Source: an uncultured Bacteroidota bacterium
Lineage (GTDB): Bacteria; Bacteroidota; Bacteroidia; Chitinophagales; S012-47
Assembly: GCA_913062655.1 (NCBI GenBank)
Contig: CAJXXO010000211.1
Coordinates: 1-5,034, forward strand
Reading direction: 5' to 3'
DNA: 5,034 bases
Shown here: piece after piece, positions 1 to 4,837 of the stretch
How the letters are laid out: each line of letters begins with the position of its first letter
Numbering within the stretch: position 1 is the stretch's first letter
Notes under the pieces: generated by a model
Seen by the model: the letters and a program-made list of their open reading frames with translations, nothing else
Told to the model about the DNA's origin: nothing
Database searches by the model: none
Program-made: the position numbers and the translations under genes

Positions 1-172
1 CCTCGCGAAAGCCGTCAAGAGTAATATTTTTTCCAAGCGCTTTAATGGCTGCCGAACGATGTGCTGCCAGTTCTGCGTATGGCAATTCACCTGTAATAAT
101 GACTTCAGAACCTGCTGTTGGCTCAACGGTAAAGCCAGTTTTAAAATCAATCTCGTGTGTGTGTTGTGACAT
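1..172 (-). CDS. Trigger factor-like protein, N-terminal fragment (runs off left edge)
   Basis: The minus strand from an ATG at 172 stays open to the window edge, giving 57 codons. The protein starts MSQHTHEIDF, continues GSEVIITGELPYAELAAHRS (residues 21-40), then IKALGKNITLDGFREG. This matches the ribosome-binding domain of trigger factor: a strand with the ITGE-type motif, a long helix, and the signature GFRxG that contacts ribosomal protein L23. Trigger factor is a peptidyl-prolyl isomerase and chaperone for nascent chains. The pattern (GSEVxITGE, then A..Y/H R..A.K.LG.N) resembles trigger factor-like proteins of Patescibacteria/CPR more than Bacteroidota trigger factors, which open differently. 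That taxonomic impression is from memory. A promoter and a strong hairpin lie just upstream. The C-terminal part is not visible, so a full-length trigger factor cannot be confirmed. Confidence 0.6.
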   Translation of the reverse strand, partial: MSQHTHEIDFKTGFTVEPTAGSEVIITGELPYAELAAHRSAAIKALGKNITLDGFRE

Positions 173-183
173 AATACCGGGGT

Positions 184-211
184 AGTGTACAGATATACAA
201 CAGAAATGCAA
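184..211 (-). promoter_or_regulatory. Putative sigma70-type promoter for the trigger factor-like gene
   Basis: On the minus strand TTGCAT (211-206) is followed after 16 bases by TACACT (189-184), resembling TTGACA and TATAAT elements. Transcription would start about 5-10 bases upstream of the ATG at 172, giving a very short leader without a Shine-Dalgarno sequence. It sits directly after the hairpin at 214-253, where a new transcription unit would begin. This is not the Bacteroidota promoter form (TTTG / TAnnTTTG), which fits the suspicion that this end is foreign to the rest of the window. The call is by consensus match only. Confidence 0.4.
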
Positions 212-213
212 CG

Positions 214-253
214 AAATCAGGCGCGCTGCCATTTTTGGCAGCGCGCCTGATTT
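214..253 (-). terminator. Strong intrinsic-terminator-like hairpin, 18-bp perfect stem
   Basis: Positions 214-231 pair perfectly with 236-253 around a TTTT loop at 232-235. The core of the stem is GC-rich (GGCGCGCTGCC) and the outer three pairs are A:T, so both strands have a short T run after the stem. It lies 16 bases past the minus-strand stop codon at 270-272 and just ahead of the promoter at 184-211, so it most plausibly ends the upstream minus-strand gene. The T tract after the stem is short on the minus strand (ATTTC), so termination could be partial. Symmetry allows activity in both directions. Confidence 0.7.
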
Positions 254-269
254 TCTACTGCAAAGGCGA

Positions 270-365
270 TTACTCAGTTAATGCTGCATCTAATTCAGCT
301 TCAATCGCATCAAGTTCGGCGTCTAATTCGTCTAAATTTGTGGCTTCAATTTTGACTATGGACAT
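270..365 (-). CDS. C-terminal tail of an unidentified acidic protein, or a 31-aa small ORF
   Basis: The minus strand reads ...VKIEATNLDELDAELDAIEA and on to ELDAALTE, ending in TAA at 272-270. Leu/Ile at residues 11, 14, 18, 21 and 25 are spaced like the core of a coiled coil, and Asp/Glu dominate, as in many acidic C-terminal tails. An in-frame ATG at 365-363 would make a 31-residue ORF, but it lies inside the first codons of valS on the other strand and the frame stays open further upstream. I read it as the end of a longer gene whose body is replaced by valS at a breakpoint near 340-365. The hairpin 16 bases downstream supports a genuine gene end. I cannot name the protein. A true small antisense gene is the alternative. 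Confidence 0.4.
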   Translation of the reverse strand: MSIVKIEATNLDELDAELDAIEAELDAALTE

Positions 366-2988
366 CAGCAAGCAATATAACCCGGCCCATGTAGAGCAGA
401 AGTGGTACGACCACTGGGAAAAACAAGGATATTTCCACGCCCAACCTGACGACCGTCCACCCTATACCATCGTTATTCCGCCTCCCAATGTAACCGGGGT
501 ATTGCATATGGGTCACATGCTCAACAACACCATTCAGGATGTTTTGATCAGAAAAGCACGACTGCAGGGCTACAATGCTTGCTGGGTGCCGGGTACCGAC
601 CACGCCTCAATTGCCACAGAGGCGAAGGTGGTGGCCAAATTGAAGGAAGAAGGCATCAGCAAACACGATCTTTCGCGGGAAGACTTTTTAACACACGCCT
701 GGGACTGGACCGACAAGCATGGCGGCATCATCCTCCAGCAATTGCGCAAGCTGGGCGCCTCCTGCGACTGGGAGCGGACTGCCTTTACTATGGATGAACC
801 GCGCTATGCCTCCGTAATCAAGGTGTTTGTTGATTTGTACCAAAAAGGTAAAATCTACCGGGGCTTTCGCATGGTCAATTGGGACCCGGAGGCACGCACC
901 ACCGTATCGGATGAAGAGGTAGTGTACAAAGAGGTCAATTCTAAGCTGTATTACGTGCGCTACCCCGTGGAAGGTACTACGGATGAATATGTCACCATCG
1001 CCACTACGCGTCCAGAGACTATCCTGGGCGATACGGCCGTGTGCATCAACCCGAATGATGAGCGGTTTACCCATCTGAAAGGGAAACGCGTGATCGTACC
1101 CATCGCCAACCGTTCTATACCCATCATTGAAGATGACTATGTGGACATGGAGTTTGGTACCGGTTGCCTGAAAATTACGCCCGCCCACGATGCCAATGAT
1201 AAAGAAATTGGGGAACGCCATCAATTGGAGATTATCGATATTCTCCACGAGGATGGTACACTGAATACACATGGCTTGCACTACGAAGGCCAGGATCGCT
1301 TTGTCGCCCGAAAGCAAATTGCCAAAGAGCTGGAAGAGAAAGGCTACCTCATCAAGACCGAGGACTACTTGAATAAGGTGGGCACCAGCGAACGTACCGG
1401 GGCGGTCATTGAGCCGCGGGTAAGCGTGCAGTGGTTCCTGGCTATGCAAGAGCTCTCTGCACCGGCACTTGAAAATGTACTGAACAAGAACATCGAGTTC
1501 TTCCCGGCCAAGTTCATCAACACCTACCGCCACTGGATGGAAAATGTGCGCGACTGGTGCATCAGCCGTCAACTCTACTGGGGCCATCGGATACCCGCCT
1601 GGTACTATGGGGATGGCATGGATGACTTTGTGGTAGCCCACCACGAGGAAGAGGCCCTGCAATTGGCCCGGGAGAAAACAGGCAATGCGGCACTTGCGGC
1701 CACAGACCTCCGTCAGGATGAAGATGTGTTGGATACGTGGTTCTCCTCCTGGCTATGGCCCATCTCGGTATTCGATGGCATCAATAAGCCTGGAAATGAG
1801 GACTTGACCTACTTCTATCCGACCAAAGTATTGGTTACTGCGCCAGAGATACTCTTTTTCTGGGTGGCGCGTATGATCATAGCGGGATATGAATATGAGC
1901 AGGAAAAGCCTTTCGAACACGTGTACCTCACCGGTATCGTGCGCGACAAGCAAGGGCGTAAGATGAGTAAATCGCTGGGCAACAGCCCCGACCCAATAGA
2001 GTTGATGGACAAGTACAGTGCCGATGGCGTGCGCGTAGGCATGCTCCTCTCCTCACCTGCCGGCAATGACTTGCTATTTGACGAGAAGCTCTGCGAGCAA
2101 GGCCGCAATTTCGCCAACAAGGTGTGGAATGCCATGCGCCTGGTAAAGGGCTGGGAGGTAAAACCTGGTGAAAACCCCGATAACCGTCCGGCATTGGATT
2201 GGTTTGAAGCCAAGAAACAACAGACGCTAGAAAAGCTGGAAAAGGGCTATGCCACCTACAGCCTGTCGGAAGTGTTGAAGACCACCTACACCTTTATTTG
2301 GGACGACTTCTGCTCCTGGCTGCTGGAAATGGTGAAGCCCAACTATGGAGATCCTATCGATCAGGCCACCTACAACCGGGTGGTGGCCAGTTTTGAAGAT
2401 ATTTTGGTGATACTGCACCCTTTCATGCCTTTTATCACCGAAGAGATATGGCACTTGCTGCGCGAACGGGCAGCCGGTGACGATCTGATCATTGCTCAGT
2501 GGCCAGAGCAGAAAACCTATGACCCCACCCTATTGCAACAAGGTGAGTGGGCCAAAGAGATCATTTCACGGGTCAGAGATATTCGGGCTAAGCAACAAAT
2601 GAGTCCGAAAGAAACCGTTACGGTGTATGCGGATGTAAGGGACGAAAGCCAGTATGCTGCGTTTTTACCCATGCTGCAGCGTGTAGCCAACCTGGATGGG
2701 TTCCATTTCCGCACCGATCATCCGGAAAACGCTTTTGGCTTTGTAGTGAATAAAGAAAATTTCTTTGTCGAAGCCCATATTCAGGTCGATGTGGAAGCAG
2801 AACGCGAACGCATCGAAAAGGAAATGGACTACATGAAAGGCTTTATCAATAGCATACAAAAGAAGCTAAGTAACGAACGATTCGTCAACAATGCCCCGGA
2901 AGCGGTGGTCAATAAAGAACGGCAGAAACTGGCTGACGGGGAAGCCAAGTTGAAGAGCCTGGAAGACTCCCTGGCACGGTTGGGCTGA
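358..2988 (+). CDS. valS: Valyl-tRNA synthetase (ValRS), complete
   Basis: Class I aminoacyl-tRNA synthetase that joins valine to tRNA-Val in the cytoplasm using ATP and clears mischarged threonine in its editing domain. With the ATG at 358 it has 876 residues, usual for the family. Visible in order: the HIGH-type motif HMGH (50-53) within PPPNVTGVLHMGHM; the CP1 editing domain, with TTRPET (216-221) and GTGCLKITPAHD (ending at 278); the WCISRQLYWGHRIPAWY catalytic block; DVLDTWFSSWLWP; KMSKS (535-539); an alpha-helical anticodon-binding domain; and a charged C-terminal coiled coil from about 810 (VEAERERIEKEM...). All signature residues look intact. The motif TDHASIATEAKVV is typical, as I recall, of Bacteroidota ValRS. 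The frame is open upstream to a TTG at 235, but those codons overlap a hairpin and an antisense coding tail and encode low-complexity Ala/Ser/Asn, so I reject them. No Shine-Dalgarno sequence is visible. The gene ends flush against the convergent RES gene. Confidence 0.98.
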   Translation: MDISKQYNPAHVEQKWYDHWEKQGYFHAQPDDRPPYTIVIPPPNVTGVLHMGHMLNNTIQDVLIRKARLQGYNACWVPGTDHASIATEAKVVAKLKEEGISKHDLSREDFLTHAWDWTDKHGGIILQQLRKLGASCDWERTAFTMDEPRYASVIKVFVDLYQKGKIYRGFRMVNWDPEARTTVSDEEVVYKEVNSKLYYVRYPVEGTTDEYVTIATTRPETILGDTAVCINPNDERFTHLKGKRVIVPIANRSIPIIEDDYVDMEFGTGCLKITPAHDANDKEIGERHQLEIIDILHEDGTLNTHGLHYEGQDRFVARKQIAKELEEKGYLIKTEDYLNKVGTSERTGAVIEPRVSVQWFLAMQELSAPALENVLNKNIEFFPAKFINTYRHWMENVRDWCISRQLYWGHRIPAWYYGDGMDDFVVAHHEEEALQLAREKTGNAALAATDLRQDEDVLDTWFSSWLWPISVFDGINKPGNEDLTYFYPTKVLVTAPEILFFWVARMIIAGYEYEQEKPFEHVYLTGIVRDKQGRKMSKSLGNSPDPIELMDKYSADGVRVGMLLSSPAGNDLLFDEKLCEQGRNFANKVWNAMRLVKGWEVKPGENPDNRPALDWFEAKKQQTLEKLEKGYATYSLSEVLKTTYTFIWDDFCSWLLEMVKPNYGDPIDQATYNRVVASFEDILVILHPFMPFITEEIWHLLRERAAGDDLIIAQWPEQKTYDPTLLQQGEWAKEIISRVRDIRAKQQMSPKETVTVYADVRDESQYAAFLPMLQRVANLDGFHFRTDHPENAFGFVVNKENFFVEAHIQVDVEAERERIEKEMDYMKGFINSIQKKLSNERFVNNAPEAVVNKERQKLADGEAKLKSLEDSLARLG

Positions 2989-3432
2989 TCAAAAGCGTTG
3001 GTCCCATTGTAGAGGCCGCTCGTCAATGAACCGGATAGCGGTCTCCAATCGTTCCGGAAGAATGATGTAGTTGTATTCCTCCGGCATCACCACACTGGGA
3101 AAGCCAAACACAGGAAGCTGCATGTGGGTAAATTGTTGTTCCGCATATTGCTGCGCTATGGATCTATTAAGGGGATCTGCCCAACCTACGGGCAGTTGAC
3201 GGGTAACCGCTTTGTGCACCTCAGCCTCTACTTGTAAAGTAGCCAGCACAAGGTCACTCGGTAAAAACTGCCGGTCTGCATGCACCAATACCTCCAACAT
3301 AGCTAAGGCCCGGGAAGCCGATGTGTACAACACAGCTCTTCCCTGCCGATTCCACCGGCCACCAAATCGTTTCGCGCCCGTGCCTGTCAGGTCCCGGATA
3401 TACTTTGCCTTGCTGATTCGATAGACCTGCAT
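2989..3432 (-). CDS. RES-domain toxin of a type II toxin-antitoxin system
   Basis: 147 residues forming essentially one RES domain. Visible family motifs are VYRIS (3-7), GGRWN (24-28), VLYTS (34-38), ALAMLEVLVH (42-51) and FPSVVMPEEYNYI (111-123). The Arg, Glu and Ser that name the family are most likely in the R26, E47 and S113 segments. Characterised RES toxins (MbcT of Mycobacterium tuberculosis, ParT of Sphingobium, Pseudomonas RES proteins) act on NAD+ or ADP-ribosylate a target, which stops growth, and are held inactive by their Xre-type partner. It starts 3 bases after the antitoxin stop codon, the usual order with antitoxin first. The motifs look intact, so an active toxin is expected, though which RES chemistry it performs cannot be told from sequence. 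Its TGA abuts the valS TGA with no spacing. Confidence 0.93.
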   Translation of the reverse strand: MQVYRISKAKYIRDLTGTGAKRFGGRWNRQGRAVLYTSASRALAMLEVLVHADRQFLPSDLVLATLQVEAEVHKAVTRQLPVGWADPLNRSIAQQYAEQQFTHMQLPVFGFPSVVMPEEYNYIILPERLETAIRFIDERPLQWDQRF

Positions 3433-3435
3433 GCG

Positions 3436-3885
3436 TTAGCTGTAAACACCTTGCTCCAGGCGATGCAAAACCGCATATACTTCGTCAATACCAACAGAGG
3501 TATCGAGGAGGCTGTAGGGCGTAGCTCCACCTAAAGCGCTGGAAGGAGACTGCAGCCATTGAAGGAACACAGCCGGAGAATCGAAAACCGCCCGGCCTTT
3601 GGCAAATACCCGCAATAACTGCAAAAACCGATCGGAAGGAAGGGGGGCCAATGTATCGGTACCCGACAAACGCTGAATGGTACGCTCTGAAATATGCAGT
3701 AGGGCCGCCACTTCCTGGCGATTGAGGGCATTGGAATCGGCAAAAGCTTCTAGCATGGATCTGGTAACACCTTGACGAATGCGATCGATCAGTGCAGATG
3801 CCCCGGACAAGACACTATACGGCACAAAAGCATCGGATAAAATCTGCTGGTAATATTCTTCTTCTTGGGAATAGGGAGCTGCCAT
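3436..3885 (-). CDS. Xre/MbcA/ParS-family antitoxin (DUF2384), partner of the RES toxin
   Basis: 149 residues. The N-terminal half is helical, with a helix-turn-helix at about 55-75 (NRQEVAALLHISERTIQRLS), typical of the Xre-like DNA-binding domain in this family. The C-terminal toxin-binding region carries the DUF2384 signature ALGGATPYSLLDTSVGIDEV (117-136) followed by LHRLEQGVY (140-148). In characterised complexes this C-terminal part inserts into the RES active site and the N-terminal half binds the operon's own promoter. The gene overlaps nothing and leads directly into the toxin with a 3-base gap. An inverted repeat 3 bases ahead of the start codon is a candidate autoregulatory operator. 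The glsB-like gene ends 45 bases upstream, so transcription could come from a local promoter, from read-through, or both. Length and domain order are ordinary for the family. Confidence 0.93.
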   Translation of the reverse strand: MAAPYSQEEEYYQQILSDAFVPYSVLSGASALIDRIRQGVTRSMLEAFADSNALNRQEVAALLHISERTIQRLSGTDTLAPLPSDRFLQLLRVFAKGRAVFDSPAVFLQWLQSPSSALGGATPYSLLDTSVGIDEVYAVLHRLEQGVYS

Positions 3886-3887
3886 AC

Positions 3888-3926
3888 ATCAGACATTTGT
3901 CACTAATTTACAAACTTTTGTCTGAT
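3888..3926 (-). promoter_or_regulatory. Inverted repeat upstream of xre-res, candidate autoregulatory operator
   Basis: ATCAGACA (3888-3895) is repeated as its perfect reverse complement TGTCTGAT (3919-3926), 23 bases apart. A second, slightly offset pair, TTTGT (3896-3900) and ACAAA (3910-3914), lies inside. The arms fill most of the 45-base gap between the glsB stop and the antitoxin ATG. On the minus strand TAAATTAG (3910-3903), one mismatch from the Bacteroidota -7 element TAnnTTTG, falls at the centre of symmetry, but I see no matching -33 TTTG. Binding of the antitoxin here would block such a promoter. The repeat itself is seen; the operator role is inferred from the family's autoregulation. 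Confidence 0.5.
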
Positions 3927-3930
3927 TTTG

Positions 3931-4170
3931 CTACTTACTCAGCATATTAGCTACGCCAATCAGGATAAGCGCCCCCACCACCGCGGTAACCAATGACCCC
4001 ACCAAGTTGGTCGTTTCCAGCCCCAGCAAGCCAAATACCCATCCACCGATAACACCTCCGACAATACCGACCAGGATGTTGCCCAGGATACCAAATCCCT
4101 TACCCTTAGTGAGCTGGCCGGCCAGCCATCCCGCTGCTGCGCCAATGAGAATGTACCATAGAAATGCCAT
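3931..4170 (-). CDS. GlsB/YeaQ/YmgE-family small membrane protein (Transgly_assoc)
   Basis: 79 residues with three predicted membrane segments at about 3-20, 28-50 and 56-76, rich in glycine: GAAAGWLAGQLTKGKGFGIL (10-29), then VGIVGGVIGGWVFGLLGLE (34-52). This is the hallmark of the transglycosylase-associated / GlsB / YeaQ / YmgE family of inner-membrane proteins. Members are often induced by general, acid or envelope stress, but their molecular function is not established, and the transglycosylase label is historical. The length is normal and the ATG start is clear. The gene begins 2 bases after the lipoprotein stop codon, which implies cotranscription and possibly translational coupling, and is followed after 45 bases by the toxin-antitoxin pair. 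Confidence 0.92.
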   Translation of the reverse strand: MAFLWYILIGAAAGWLAGQLTKGKGFGILGNILVGIVGGVIGGWVFGLLGLETTNLVGSLVTAVVGALILIGVANMLSK

Positions 4171-4172
4171 AT

Positions 4173-4538
4173 TTATTCCGCTTTGATGAATGTCATTTGC
4201 ATCGTAGTACCCCGGTCATTCATACCCAATATTAACGTATCCGAAGAGAGCTTTTCGATTTGTACCTGCTTTTTCATCACTTCAGGGCCTTCGGTGAACA
4301 ACTTGTCATTTTCCACCCAAAAGTTACCTTCCTCCGTGTAACTACCTGATTGGTAACGGTAAGCCTCCTCAGCAAAAGAGAACTGAATGCCATCCCCGTC
4401 ATTGGTTTCGCCACCACGTATCACCTCCACACAGTTCCATTCCCCCTGCAATAGCGCCTCTTGTTTATCATCGGTCTGGTCACAACTGATGAGGACCACG
4501 CTAAAGAAGGACATTAGTAAAATGGTTACTGCTTTCAT
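4173..4538 (-). CDS. Small lipocalin-like lipoprotein
   Basis: 121 residues from the ATG at 4538. A GTG at 4547 would add three residues before MKAVTILL and is less likely, because the charged residue then hydrophobic run of a signal peptide begins at the ATG. A lipoprotein signal peptide is clear: MK, then hydrophobic residues to LISC, with the lipidated Cys at 19. The mature part starts C-D-Q-T-D-D-K and contains LLQGEWNCVEV (29-39), like the opening strand of lipocalin-like domains (L.G.W...EV) that are common in Bacteroidota. Alternating strands follow (IQFSFAEEAYRYQSGSY, GNFWVENDKLF, TLILGMN, TMQMTFIKAE), fitting a small beta barrel. It is anchored in a membrane facing the periplasm or on the cell surface. 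The ligand is unknown. It is the first gene of the minus-strand cluster. Confidence 0.82.
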   Translation of the reverse strand: MKAVTILLMSFFSVVLISCDQTDDKQEALLQGEWNCVEVIRGGETNDGDGIQFSFAEEAYRYQSGSYTEEGNFWVENDKLFTEGPEVMKKQVQIEKLSSDTLILGMNDRGTTMQMTFIKAE

Positions 4539-4581
4539 AGGGCTCACTTTTTGTCATAGTTTTACCTAAGATACAGGATAA
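4539..4581. promoter_or_regulatory. Divergent intergenic region with promoters for the lipoprotein and SemiSWEET clusters
   Basis: Only 43 bases separate the two divergent start codons, so both promoters must lie here or extend into the coding starts. On the minus strand TATCTTAG (4573-4566) has one mismatch to the Bacteroidota -7 consensus TAnnTTTG, with ATTG about 21 bases upstream. On the plus strand TAGTTTTA (4557-4564) also has one mismatch but no clear -33 partner. AGGA at about 4575-4578 could be a weak ribosome-binding site for the plus gene. The AT-rich content is as expected for promoters. The elements are weak matches only. Confidence 0.4.
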
Positions 4582-4836
4582 ATGGATCATACCTCAATCA
4601 TTGGGTTTAGTGCGGCTCTATTCACCACCATTGCCTTTTTGCCCCAAGCCATTAAGACGCTACGTACACGCCATACCCGCGATATTTCATTCGGCATGTA
4701 TTCGCTTTTCACTCTTGGCGTTATGCTTTGGTTAATATATGGGGTGCTGCTCCAGGACTGGCCCATTATATTGGCCAATGTGATAACACTTTGTTTGGCA
4801 ACCACTATTTTGCTGCTTAAGATCAAACACGGATAG
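4582..4836 (+). CDS. SemiSWEET sugar transporter (PQ-loop family)
   Basis: 84 residues with three membrane helices at about 5-24, 38-56 and 60-79, the single three-helix bundle of bacterial SemiSWEETs, which work as homodimers. Visible motifs are TTIAFLPQ (15-22, with the conserved Pro-Gln at 21-22), ISFGMYSLFTLGVMLWLIYG (35-54) and PIILANVITL (61-70). W50 and N66 have the identity and 16-residue spacing of the Trp/Asn pair that lines the substrate pocket in solved SemiSWEET structures. The family carries mono- or disaccharides passively across the inner membrane; the specific sugar cannot be told. The length is typical, at 80-100 residues. The following transporter gene starts one base after its stop codon, so the two are probably cotranscribed. 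It is divergent from the lipoprotein gene. Confidence 0.95.
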   Translation: MDHTSIIGFSAALFTTIAFLPQAIKTLRTRHTRDISFGMYSLFTLGVMLWLIYGVLLQDWPIILANVITLCLATTILLLKIKHG

Positions 4837-4837
4837 C

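Noticed and set aside
235..357. N-terminal extension of valS from a TTG at 235 (41 extra residues)
   Set aside because: The extra codons overlap the hairpin and an antisense coding tail, encode low-complexity Ala/Ser/Asn, and have no counterpart in ValRS. The ATG at 358 gives the normal family N-terminus.
346..603. 85-codon minus-strand ORF over the valS start
   Set aside because: It is antisense to the HIGH-motif region of valS and is a different frame from the acidic tail; there are no family features.
688..1662. 324-codon minus-strand ORF inside valS
   Set aside because: It lies antisense to the conserved editing and catalytic parts of valS and shows no recognisable domain, so it is a shadow of valS codon bias.
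1815..2213. 132-codon minus-strand ORF (and an overlapping 88-codon one) inside valS
   Set aside because: Both are antisense to the KMSKS region of valS, have no domain pattern and overlap each other in different frames.
3212..3424. 70-codon plus-strand ORF inside the RES toxin gene
   Set aside because: It is antisense to a clearly identified RES domain, with no protein-like pattern.
4539..4547. GTG at 4547 as the lipoprotein start
   Set aside because: The ATG at 4538 gives a standard signal peptide (MKAVTILL...), and the three extra residues add nothing.
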